Below are positions 1 through 7,331 of a DNA stretch of 13,795 nt, piece by piece. How positions within the stretch are numbered: position 1 is the stretch's first letter; each line of letters begins with the position of its first letter. Under the pieces are notes generated by a model. It ran no database searches. It was not told the DNA's origin and saw only the letters and a list, made by a program, of their open reading frames with translations. Both the position numbers and the translations under genes were made by a program. This stretch comes from CAZILN01 sp964540005 (GTDB lineage: Bacteria; Bacteroidota; Bacteroidia; Bacteroidales; SM23-62): contig CAZILN010000201.1 of NCBI GenBank assembly GCA_964540005.1, positions 1 through 13,795 on the forward strand, given 5' to 3'.

Positions 1-2
1 AT

Positions 3-545
3 ATTCTGCTGCAGAAGTATCGCAATACCGGTGATATAGAACTTATAGGAGAGTTATATTCCAGGTACATGCACCTGGTTTACGGGGTGTGCCTTAAATA
101 TCTCCAAAACAGGGAAGATGCCAAGGATGCCGTAATTGAAATATTTGAAAAGCTGGTGATCGAGTATAAGATCTATCATATCAGGGATATTAAAAGCTGG
201 ATGTATGTACTGACTAAGAATTTTTGCCTCATGGAACTGAGGAAAAGACAAACCTTTGATAAGAACGACAAAAAACTGAAAGAAATCCAGCCTGAAATTA
301 TGGAATCTGTCTATGAATCGCATCCTATTGACAGAGATGATGAAAAGATCGCGGATGCATTAAAAGAATGCATTGAGCAATTGAAAGATGAGCAGAAAGA
401 ATGTATACGCCTTTTCTATTATGATAACAAAAGTTACAGGGAAATAGCATCATTAATAAAACTGGATGAAAAAAATGTCAAATCTCATTTGCAAAATGGT
501 AAAAGAAATCTGAAAATTTGTCTGGAGGACAGAAATGTCAAATAA
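3..545 (+). CDS. ECF-type RNA polymerase sigma-70 factor, 5' end cut by the window edge
   Basis: This is a sigma factor that would direct RNA polymerase to a dedicated promoter set. The frame is open from base 3 and homologous-looking sequence precedes the first ATG (69), so the true start lies outside the window; 180 residues are visible. Sigma region 2 covers about visible residues 15-85 (YMHLVYGVCLKYL, then EDAKDAV and IKSWMYVLTKNF). Region 4 covers about 118-175, with a helix-turn-helix around SYREIASLIKLDEKNVKSHL. Only regions 2 and 4 are present, as in ECF factors. The stop overlaps the next gene by 11 bases, and that gene encodes a membrane protein with an anti-sigma-like N-terminus, so the two are probably translationally coupled and work together. 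The regulon cannot be read from the sequence. Confidence 0.93.
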   Translation: MLLQKYRNTGDIELIGELYSRYMHLVYGVCLKYLQNREDAKDAVIEIFEKLVIEYKIYHIRDIKSWMYVLTKNFCLMELRKRQTFDKNDKKLKEIQPEIMESVYESHPIDRDDEKIADALKECIEQLKDEQKECIRLFYYDNKSYREIASLIKLDEKNVKSHLQNGKRNLKICLEDRNVK

Positions 546-1860
546 AAACAAATACAGAAATAAGAGTCCGGAAGATTTCCTCGAATACACCGGTGACCAG
601 ATGAGCGAGCCGGAAAGGAATGAATTTGAGAAAGAGCTGGAGAAGGATCCTTTTGCTGCCGAGGCTCTGGAAGGTTTTGCCGGGATTTCAGCCAGCGATG
701 TATTTGAAGACCTGGAGGACCTTAACCACAGGATGTACAAGCGCCTGACCATTCGCAGGAGGGTCATGATCAACCGTATAACCGCTACTGCTGCTGCCGT
801 TCTGGTTGCAGCCGCTTCCCTGCTGACTGTATTTCATGACCAACTGGGCATTTTCCCCAGCCAGGTGTCCCTTACCGAACCCTCAGAAAAATCAAAGGAT
901 ATCATAAGTTATCCCTCAGCAGATGACGGGATCACGGATGAAGCAAGCGGAAAAAAGCAGGCTGGTGAGCCGGATGCATCACAGGATGATATTCGCCTGG
1001 ATGCTGTCGAGACAGAATCCGATGACATTGCCGGTGCCGGAGAAACTGCCGGTCCGGGTGAAGCAGACCGCAGTGCAATCAGCTACCAGCTCGAGGCAGA
1101 AGAAATGACGGAAGAGATAAGTGTTGAAGACCTGGCCAGGGCCCAAAGCATGGAAGAGGCTGCAGCCCCGGTAGCTTTCAGAAAATCCGGTGCCGAAGCC
1201 GACAGGGTTGGCGGACTGGCGATCAGCGGAAGTGTAATAACCGGTGTGGTGATCTCATCTGAGGACAGCCAGCCCCTGCCTTATGCCATGATTTCGGTCA
1301 AGGGTACAAACCTGAGTGCTTTTACGGATTTGCAAGGGAATTTTGAGATCCCTGTAGGTGAGGGAGGTGAGATAACCCTGGTCACGGATTTCATTGGTAT
1401 GGAAGCTCAGGAGATCAAACCCGAGGATCAGGCTGGCATCATGATCACCATGGAACCATCCCGTGATGCTTCTGAAAGGGTACTCATCAGGGGATTAGGC
1501 AGCAAAAGCAGAATGAGCATGCCTAAAGCCGAAAAAACAGCATATGCAGATGATTCAGAAGTCTCTTCTGATATTCAATCAGCAGAACCCATAGACGGAA
1601 AACGCCGGTTCATGAATTATGTTGAGGATAATATGGTATTCCCTGATAATACCCGCCTGACCCGAGCGGTGGTAGTACTTAGCTTTGTCGTTGACCAGAA
1701 TGGGCGCCCCACACGGATCACTGTACTGAAAAGTCCTGAAGAAGCCTTCTCAAACGAAGCTATCCGCCTTATGGTCCAGGGACCTGATTGGGTACCTGGA
1801 CAAAAAGACGGGGCATATTTCCAGGAAGAAACCCGCATCAGGATGGTTTTTTCACCTTAA
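535..1860 (+). CDS. Single-pass membrane protein with anti-sigma-like N-terminus, CarboxypepD_reg-like domain and TonB C-terminal domain
   Basis: The start ATG overlaps the sigma stop and follows GGAGG (524-528) at a 6-base spacing. Residues 1-78 are charged and presumably cytoplasmic (SPEDFLEYTG, EKDPFAAEALEGF), resembling the N-termini of Bacteroidota membrane proteins encoded after sigma genes. No zinc-binding Cys/His motif is visible. A membrane span covers about 81-101. An acidic, low-complexity linker (about 110-225) follows. Residues about 232-306 look like a carboxypeptidase regulatory-like beta-sandwich (GVVISSEDSQPLPYAMISVK, then TDLQGNFEI). Residues about 356-441 look like a TonB C-terminal fold (VVLSFVVDQNGRPTRITVLK, then PDWVPGQKDG). 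By inference it may hold the sigma factor and sense or transmit an envelope signal. Automated annotation would probably call it an energy transducer TonB. No ExbB, ExbD or TonB-dependent receptor gene is nearby, so energy transduction is unsupported here. Confidence 0.85.
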   Translation: MSNKNKYRNKSPEDFLEYTGDQMSEPERNEFEKELEKDPFAAEALEGFAGISASDVFEDLEDLNHRMYKRLTIRRRVMINRITATAAAVLVAAASLLTVFHDQLGIFPSQVSLTEPSEKSKDIISYPSADDGITDEASGKKQAGEPDASQDDIRLDAVETESDDIAGAGETAGPGEADRSAISYQLEAEEMTEEISVEDLARAQSMEEAAAPVAFRKSGAEADRVGGLAISGSVITGVVISSEDSQPLPYAMISVKGTNLSAFTDLQGNFEIPVGEGGEITLVTDFIGMEAQEIKPEDQAGIMITMEPSRDASERVLIRGLGSKSRMSMPKAEKTAYADDSEVSSDIQSAEPIDGKRRFMNYVEDNMVFPDNTRLTRAVVVLSFVVDQNGRPTRITVLKSPEEAFSNEAIRLMVQGPDWVPGQKDGAYFQEETRIRMVFSP

Positions 1861-2556
1861 GGCAATTACCAGAAACAGAAATAATCCCAGCAGTAATATG
1901 GCAAGTGATATGACAGATATCACTATCTTCTTTTTTCTCCTCCTCAGCAAGGTAGCAGCCGGATCCTCCTCTATCTGCTGCAGGTCCGATAATTCAGAGC
2001 TCATTATTTGCTTTGAGAAATAATTACTGAAAAGAGCTACCAGGTAACTGATTATCAAAATAATGAAGGTGACAATAATATCTTCCATATCTGCGAATCC
2101 TATCTCCTTTCGCTTAATAAACTGGTAATAAAATATACCTGTCAGCACCAGGATTGGATTGGTAAGAGCACCAATCATCCGGAAATATGAAAACTGAACC
2201 GACAGGAAGCGGTCCATTCTCCGGATCAGTGCTGAGGTCCGTTCAGTTCCTTCAGATATGATCTTCAGGCTTTTTGTAAGTGACATCTCATAAACGATCA
2301 ATCCGGCACAGGCTGCCAGCAGGACAATAAGCAACATGACCATATCGGGTTGCGCTGTCGAAAGAATAATTAATCCTGCCAGTCCGGCAGCCAGAAGGTA
2401 TTTAATACCCGTATTAAGCCAGATGGTAATGATCATCCGCCTGAAAAAGTTTTTGGTCTTTCTGTATTTGAATGCCCGGATCTGTTCTGTGCTGATAAGG
2501 TTCCCGGGTGATCCCTCCTTGATCCTTTTATATATGTTTTCTATTTCTGCAGCCAT
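1852..2556 (-). CDS. Five-span integral membrane protein paired with an ECF sigma factor
   Basis: I do not recognise a named family. The 234-residue protein has a charged N-terminus (1-45, with KYRKTKNFFRR) and five hydrophobic segments at about 48-67, 71-90, 127-146, 158-180 and 210-232. The loop at 91-126 is amphipathic (RTSALIRRMDRFL). An RRRKKK patch (205-210) precedes the last span, and the short C-terminus ends IALR. The start ATG is 11 bases after the stop of the sigma gene at 2568-3047, so the two are almost certainly co-transcribed. By position it is a candidate membrane regulator (anti-sigma-like) of that sigma factor, but no zinc-finger anti-sigma motif is visible, so this is inference. 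Its 3' end overlaps the convergent gene ending at 1860 by 9 bp. Confidence 0.8.
   Translation of the reverse strand: MAAEIENIYKRIKEGSPGNLISTEQIRAFKYRKTKNFFRRMIITIWLNTGIKYLLAAGLAGLIILSTAQPDMVMLLIVLLAACAGLIVYEMSLTKSLKIISEGTERTSALIRRMDRFLSVQFSYFRMIGALTNPILVLTGIFYYQFIKRKEIGFADMEDIIVTFIILIISYLVALFSNYFSKQIMSSELSDLQQIEEDPAATLLRRRKKKIVISVISLAILLLGLFLFLVIALR
1904..1940 (+). terminator. Terminator-like hairpin for the + strand sigma/TonB operon, inside the opposing gene
   Basis: Perfect 8-bp arms AGTGATAT (1904-1911) and ATATCACT (1917-1924) flank a 5-base loop. A T-rich stretch with six consecutive T follows (1925-1940). It lies about 43 bases after the stop at 1860 and within the 3' coding end of the convergent gene. 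The stem is AT-rich and the T run does not abut it, so the call is tentative. The opposing protein reads ISVIS here, and the repeated codons may create the symmetry by chance. Confidence 0.35.
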
Positions 2557-2567
2557 GGTTCTGTCTT

Positions 2568-3047
2568 TTAACTAACCGATTCATAAATACTTTTTAATTT
2601 CTTCTTAATCCTGTGGATGCGCACCGAAACATTTGATAACGAAAACCCGGTAATGTCGGCAATCTCTTCGTAGGTTCGTTCTTCGAGGTATAGGAGGATG
2701 ATCCCTTTTTCTATCCTTTTTAGTTTATCGATGGCCCTGTAAAGCTGCCTGATCTCCTCTTGATCAGGGGTGGCACTTTCGGGCTGCGAAAAATCAGGAA
2801 GTTCTCCGGGTAATACAGCTGTCTGCTTTTTCTGCCTGGTATAAGTAATGGCTGTATTAACGGAGATCCTGTACAACCAGGTAGTAAAACTTGATTCATG
2901 CCTGAATTTCCCGTATGACCTCAGCACCTTGTATACAATTTCCTGGAAAAGGTCCTCCCTGTCTGCCTGTCCTGAAAAAAACCCCCTGCAGATCCGGATG
3001 ATTACCTGTTGGTTTTCGTAAATCAGTTTGGTTATTTCATCATGCAT
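2568..3047 (-). CDS. ECF-type RNA polymerase sigma-70 factor
   Basis: This second ECF sigma factor has 159 residues, a normal size for the group. Region 2 covers about residues 8-74, with the core-binding segment DREDLFQEIVYKVLRSYGKF and then FTTWLYRISVNTAITYTR. Region 4 covers about 98-152, with the helix-turn-helix TYEEIADITGFSLSNVSVRI followed by a basic tail. A Pro/Glu-rich linker (79-96) separates the two. I chose the ATG at 3047; the frame also opens two codons earlier at a TTG (3053), but MHDEITKL is the more usual beginning. No Shine-Dalgarno and no TAnnTTTG box is evident in the AT-rich 135-base region upstream. It is the first gene of a two-gene unit with the five-span membrane protein. 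It is quite different in sequence from the sigma factor at the window start. Confidence 0.93.
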   Translation of the reverse strand: MHDEITKLIYENQQVIIRICRGFFSGQADREDLFQEIVYKVLRSYGKFRHESSFTTWLYRISVNTAITYTRQKKQTAVLPGELPDFSQPESATPDQEEIRQLYRAIDKLKRIEKGIILLYLEERTYEEIADITGFSLSNVSVRIHRIKKKLKSIYESVS

Positions 3048-3182
3048 ACACAAAGAATTTGTAATCTCTGAATATATGACTGCATACTTATGGAAAAACT
3101 ACATAATCCTGTTTCGAATATCCTAAAAGTTTTAAACTTATTATCCCAAAATGACTGAATATTAATTCAAAACTCCAGTATT

Positions 3183-4127
3183 ATGATCTCCAGGTACCAT
3201 GCCTTTCTATCTGAGGAAAGGCATGTTCCGGGTGCCACATTCGCCGTGGTAAAGGACGGTGAGGTAATCTTTAAAAAAGGATACGGTTTTGCACACATGG
3301 ATACAAAAGAAGCTGTGGATCCTGATCAAACCGTATTTTTTGCCGGATCGGTTTCCAAGCTTTTTACCTCCACTGCCATACTGATGCATAGCCGGCTATT
3401 TACCCAACACCCGAAACTGGAGGGGATGTGTTATGGCTTTTATGAATATTTCAAAAACGACCTGAGGATCATCCGACATGCCGGAGATATTAATGGTTAC
3501 GGGGCCCTGTTGATCCTGATCCCTCAGAAATACTCCCCTCAACTGTGCTATCAAAGAAGACCAATTTATCCCGTTTTGCAGGAACCTACCGCATGAACCG
3601 GTATTCCAGGCTTTCATTCGAGAAAAATGCCGGGATGATTTATGAAGGGAGAATCATTGTTAACGAAAATTCCACAATCAGCCTGCATTCTCCTTCATTC
3701 CTGCAGGAGGAACCCAGCAATTGGGTGATAACCGGGCCCTTATTGTTCAGAAATCCTGAAAACGGAAGATATATGTCATTTGTGGAAAATAAAAAGGGAG
3801 AAATCAGTCATATGAATACCTATTTCCTGTTCCCCTATAATAGTTACTTCACTCAACCTGTTTTTCCTCTTTGGACAGGCAATAGCTATTCTGATTGCCG
3901 GGGACGACATAATGGGAAAAGGCTTACACTTTTTTATCAGGGCCTTTTACATAGTTCCCTTTGTTTCAATCCCGGCCACCCTTATCTTTGTATGGTTTAA
4001 CATACAAATATGGCGGTTCAGGTTATGGAGCTTCATCAGCCGGTTATACTACACTCTCCTGGTGACAGCCTCCATACTGTTTATCTGGTTTTTGCAATAC
4101 TGGAACCTGCTGGGATTCCATTTTTAA
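3183..4127 (+). pseudogene. Degraded serine hydrolase (beta-lactamase family, PF00144-like) with C-terminal membrane spans
   Basis: These are remnants of a penicillin-binding/class C beta-lactamase-like serine hydrolase. Island A (3183 to about 3391) has VPGATFAVVKDGEVIFKKGY and the catalytic SxxK as SVSK (Ser56, Lys59). Island B (about 3390-3531, same frame) resumes far downstream in the fold with YEYFKNDLRIIRHAGDINGY, which holds the HxG motif. Island C (about 3548-3814) is in another frame and carries FAGTYRMNRYSR and HSPSFLQEEPS. Island D (about 3843-4127) returns to the first frame and encodes membrane-spanning sequence ending FLQYWNLLGFHF. The signal peptide, the Tyr-x-Asn motif and most of the middle are missing. 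Intact relatives, as I recall them, have about 600 residues or more, so several separate deletions plus frame changes are needed. A functional product is very unlikely. The missing lengths are estimated from memory of the family, not from an alignment. Confidence 0.85.
3198..3225. repeat. Perfect 10-bp inverted repeat at the broken 5' end of the serine hydrolase remnant
   Basis: CATGCCTTTC (3198-3207) and GAAAGGCATG (3216-3225) are exact reverse complements around an 8-base loop. The hairpin lies 15 bases into the remnant's first open frame, just before the conserved VPGATF segment. No T run follows, so it is not a typical intrinsic terminator. Its role is unknown. Confidence 0.6.
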
Positions 4128-4190
4128 AGAGTTTTAACGACTAATATCCTCATCATAGAAAAAATAAAAAAATACCATCCCTGCCTGAGC

Positions 4191-5702
4191 ATGCTGGTGA
4201 TCCTCCTGTTTGGTCTTTCCTGCTTCATTGCCTCCGGACAGGATGCCGGACTGGTCCGGACAAGGTACGACGGCAATAATAACTTATGGAACCATGACCG
4301 GTTCACCCAGTATGACTTTGATGAAGCCTATGATCAAAGCCTTAATATCAGTGATGGCAGCGGTGATGAATCAGCGGAGATTACTTTCGAAGGAGAGGGC
4401 ATTTCCATTGTACCTTCAGCTGCGATACTGGGATTGGGTGATGAGCAGGTCTTTACCGTAATTTTTGAACAGCCCGCAGTATCGGACAAAAACATCAGCT
4501 GGTTTTCCGGGGATGAATCCATCGTTAGCATAGATACGGAAGGAAAAGCCCGGGGGATGGGAGTAGGATCATCATTCATTTATGCTGTTTCAGCAGAAGG
4601 AGGGTTTTCTGATACTGCTAAGATCAAGGTTATTACCAGCACTGAATTATCATACGAAATTGAAGAATTCCTTATGGTTGAAGGCCAGATGAGAAGGTAT
4701 CTGTTATTTCACCCTGGAAGAGGAACGAATCTGCCGGTAGTGCTGTGTCTGCACGGAAGGGGCAGCAGACCTGAGAATATGCGTGACGGGACCGGATTCA
4801 ACATTCTGGCAAAAAAGGAAGGGTTCATTGCCGTCTACCCGTCGGCCATTGAACCTGCCCTGGCATGGGAAATGGAGGGAGGAATGAAATTTATTTCTCT
4901 ACTGATAGACCGGCTTAATTCCGATTATGATATCGATCTGAACCGGGTTTATGCCACCGGATTTTCTGCAGGCGGATATCTCTCCAATTACCTTGGAAAC
5001 AGGTTAAGCGATAAAATAGCAGCCATAGCCCCTGTTGAGGCCGGGATAATTATAAACTGGAACCTTACAAAACCACCCAGAGGAGTACCGGTATGTATTA
5101 TACACAACAGGTTTGATTCGATTGTCCCATATGCCTCAGGTATTGATACCCGGGACAAATGGATCAGCTGGAACAAGACCGCAACATCACCGCAGCAGGT
5201 AATTTTAAATGATGATCCTCCTGTTCTGCTGGATGTTTACAACAATGGAAGGGATAAAAGTATAGTGGAATTCTATACCGTGGAATATACTTATTATAGC
5301 GGACATAGCTGGCCATGGAAGGAGAGCACAGGACTCGATGCAACTTCCGAGGCTATCTGGCCCTTCTTCAGGCAACACACCCTGGACGGACGTGGTACTA
5401 CAGGCCTGGAAGAGATCCCGGAAGATACCGGTTTCCGGGTTTTTCCCAATCCTGTGACAAATGGTGAGATAATGCTGGTATTTTCTGCAGACGCCCGGTC
5501 TGTCAGACACATACGGATATATGACCTGGCAGGAAAACCGGTCTATAAAGGAAGCATCCACACCGATCAGGGCAGGAACCACATACATGTCAGCCTGCCG
5601 GACATCGATCATGGTATTTATCTGCTGAGAATGGGCAGTGAAGATGATCAGTTCGGATCATACACGGATAATCTTTACACCTGCAAAATAATTATTAATT
5701 AA
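4191..5702 (+). CDS. Secreted alpha/beta-hydrolase esterase (PHB depolymerase/LpqC-like) with Big2 domain and T9SS sorting tail
   Basis: This is a probable extracellular or surface ester hydrolase; its substrate is unknown. A hydrophobic export signal at the N-terminus ends near ASGQ (residue 17). A Big2-like Ig domain covers about 69-147 (NISWFSGDESIVSIDTEGKA). The hydrolase domain covers about 158-396: oxyanion-loop region LCLHGRG (185-191), nucleophile elbow GFSAGG with Ser259, candidate Asp309 (RFDSIVPY) and His372 (GHSWPW). Residues about 415-503 match a T9SS type A sorting domain (FRVFPNPVTNGE, IRIYDLAGKPVYKG, DHGIYLLRM). The stretch between YPSAI (216-220) and IDRLNSDYDID is shorter than I expect for this family. 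The ATG at 4191 is the first canonical start after the preceding in-frame stop, but it leaves the signal peptide without a basic n-region. The 21 codons upstream are open and include EKIKKYH after an ATA at 4155. No clear promoter was seen. Confidence 0.85.
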   Translation: MLVILLFGLSCFIASGQDAGLVRTRYDGNNNLWNHDRFTQYDFDEAYDQSLNISDGSGDESAEITFEGEGISIVPSAAILGLGDEQVFTVIFEQPAVSDKNISWFSGDESIVSIDTEGKARGMGVGSSFIYAVSAEGGFSDTAKIKVITSTELSYEIEEFLMVEGQMRRYLLFHPGRGTNLPVVLCLHGRGSRPENMRDGTGFNILAKKEGFIAVYPSAIEPALAWEMEGGMKFISLLIDRLNSDYDIDLNRVYATGFSAGGYLSNYLGNRLSDKIAAIAPVEAGIIINWNLTKPPRGVPVCIIHNRFDSIVPYASGIDTRDKWISWNKTATSPQQVILNDDPPVLLDVYNNGRDKSIVEFYTVEYTYYSGHSWPWKESTGLDATSEAIWPFFRQHTLDGRGTTGLEEIPEDTGFRVFPNPVTNGEIMLVFSADARSVRHIRIYDLAGKPVYKGSIHTDQGRNHIHVSLPDIDHGIYLLRMGSEDDQFGSYTDNLYTCKIIIN

Positions 5703-5750
5703 TCATTAACAGTTCATTATTATTCTTCTTCAATTTCAGCCGAAAAAGTT

Positions 5751-5758
5751 TAACTTTG
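5751..5758 (+). promoter_or_regulatory. Bacteroidota-type -7 box for the atpD operon
   Basis: TAACTTTG matches the Bacteroidota housekeeping -7 consensus TAnnTTTG exactly and lies 35 bases before the atpD ATG (5794). Transcription would start near 5765, leaving a leader of about 29 bases. No TTTG -33 box is seen at the expected distance. The box ends three bases before an upstream in-frame TTG (5761), which would fall before the likely transcript start; this supports the ATG as the start of atpD. Confidence 0.6.
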
Positions 5759-5793
5759 TTTTGACACAAGAGACAATTATAAGCTTTTTATTC

Positions 5794-7302
5794 ATGGCAC
5801 AGCTAAAAGGAGAAGTTATTCAGGTCATCGGTCCGGTTATCGACGTCAGTTTCGAGAACACGGGCGGAGAGTTGCCAAACATCCATGATGCTTTGGAAAT
5901 AAAACGTGACAGCGGGGAAACCCTCGTCATCGAAATTCAGCAACATATAGGCGAAAACACGGTCAGGGCCATCGCCATGGATTCTACTGACGGCCTGCAA
6001 CGGGGCATAGAAGTAATCGCAACAGGTGCCTCTATCCTTATGCCGGTAGGTGAACAGATCAAGGGCCGGCTCCTGAACGTTATTGGTGAGGCCATCGACG
6101 GTATTGGACCGCTGGATAAGAAGGGTGGTTACGAAATACACAATAAACCTCCTATCTATGAAGATCTGTCCACAGAAAAAGAAGTGCTGTTCACAGGTAT
6201 CAAGGTTATAGACCTGCTCGAGCCCTATTCGAAGGGAGGGAAAATTGGCCTTTTTGGCGGTGCCGGGGTAGGAAAGACCGTCATCATCATGGAGCTGATA
6301 AATAACATCGCGAAAAAATACGCAGGACTCTCAGTTTTTGCCGGAGTAGGTGAACGAACCAGGGAAGGAAATGATCTGCTCAGGGAGATGATAGAATCGG
6401 GGGTCATCAGATATGGTAAAGCGTTTGAAAAAAGCATGAAAGAGGGCAACTGGGACCTGAGCCTTCTTGACCGCGATGAGTTACTTAAATCTCAGGCTAC
6501 ACTGGTTTTCGGACAGATGAATGAACCTCCCGGAGCAAGGGCTACGGTCGCATTATCAGGACTTACAGTGGCGGAATCTTTCCGTGACGGGGATAAAAAG
6601 AGCGGAGGGCGCGACATCCTGTTCTTTGTCGATAATATTTTCCGTTTTACACAGGCAGGCTCCGAGGTATCCGCACTCCTTGGAAGAATGCCGTCAGCAG
6701 TTGGGTACCAGCCAACCCTGGCGACAGAAATGGGAGTTATGCAGGAGCGTATCACCTCTACCAAGCGCGGATCAATCACTTCAGTACAGGCTATTTATGT
6801 ACCTGCTGACGACCTTACGGATCCGGCCCCTGCCACAACATTTGCACACCTTGATGCCACCACGGTGCTAAGCAGAAAGATATCCGAACTGGGAATTTAC
6901 CCGGCGGTTGATCCGCTGGATTCAACCTCTCGTATACTATCACCGGAAGTTGTTGGCGACGAACATTATAATACCGCCCAGCGGGTGAAAGAACTTCTGC
7001 AGAGATACCATGAACTACAGGATATCATCGCCATACTGGGTATGGATGAATTATCAGAGGAAGATAAGCTGGTGGTCCATCGTGCTCGTAGAGTACAGCG
7101 TTTTCTTTCTCAGCCCTTCCATGTAGCCGAATCCTTCACAAACATCCCCGGATGCCTGGTCTCAATTGAAGATACGATCAGGAGCTTTAATATGTTAATG
7201 GACGGGGAAGTGGACAAGTATCCTGAAGCGGCATTTAACCTGGTCGGGACCATTGAAGATGCCATAGCGAAAGGAGATAAAATGATCGCCGAAGCAAAAT
7301 AA
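5794..7302 (+). CDS. atpD: F1Fo ATP synthase subunit beta
   Basis: This is the catalytic subunit of the F1 sector, making ATP on the cytoplasmic face of the inner membrane. It has 502 residues, within the normal bacterial range. The N-terminal beta-barrel (1-80) begins MAQLKGEVIQVIGPVIDVSF. Walker A is GGAGVGKT with Lys161 and Thr162. The catalytic-glutamate segment is GVGERTREGNDL (Glu187, Arg188). QMNEPPGARA (241-250) follows, and Walker B is ILFFVD (Asp280) followed by NIFRFTQAGSEVSALLGRMP. The C-terminal helical domain includes DELSEEDKLVVHRARRVQRF. All expected catalytic residues are present. I chose the ATG at 5794 over a TTG 33 bases earlier because the family starts at MAQLKG and the promoter box lies just upstream. 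It is the first gene of an apparent operon with atpC; subunits alpha, gamma, delta, a, b and c are not in the window. Confidence 0.98.
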   Translation: MAQLKGEVIQVIGPVIDVSFENTGGELPNIHDALEIKRDSGETLVIEIQQHIGENTVRAIAMDSTDGLQRGIEVIATGASILMPVGEQIKGRLLNVIGEAIDGIGPLDKKGGYEIHNKPPIYEDLSTEKEVLFTGIKVIDLLEPYSKGGKIGLFGGAGVGKTVIIMELINNIAKKYAGLSVFAGVGERTREGNDLLREMIESGVIRYGKAFEKSMKEGNWDLSLLDRDELLKSQATLVFGQMNEPPGARATVALSGLTVAESFRDGDKKSGGRDILFFVDNIFRFTQAGSEVSALLGRMPSAVGYQPTLATEMGVMQERITSTKRGSITSVQAIYVPADDLTDPAPATTFAHLDATTVLSRKISELGIYPAVDPLDSTSRILSPEVVGDEHYNTAQRVKELLQRYHELQDIIAILGMDELSEEDKLVVHRARRVQRFLSQPFHVAESFTNIPGCLVSIEDTIRSFNMLMDGEVDKYPEAAFNLVGTIEDAIAKGDKMIAEAK

Positions 7303-7331
7303 AACAGATAGATTTACCCATAATACAGGAT

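Noticed and set aside
3127..3169. Two short palindromes (AAGTTT-T-AAACTT and TGAAT-ATTA-ATTCA) between the sigma gene and the pseudogene, considered as operators
   Set aside because: Short arms in very AT-rich DNA are expected by chance, and no repeated copies support a binding site.
3545..4000. Open frame of 151 codons that could be called a separate gene
   Set aside because: Its first 90 residues are the displaced post-catalytic part of the serine hydrolase remnant and the rest is out-of-frame sequence; it is an island of the pseudogene.
3912..4127. Small membrane protein of 71 residues
   Set aside because: The same frame reads hydrophobic sequence well before the ATG and matches the C-terminal membrane spans expected for the broken hydrolase, so it is not an independent gene.
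5205..5612. Minus-strand frame of 135 codons within the esterase
   Set aside because: It lies antisense to clear hydrolase and T9SS-tail coding sequence and shows no recognisable domain.
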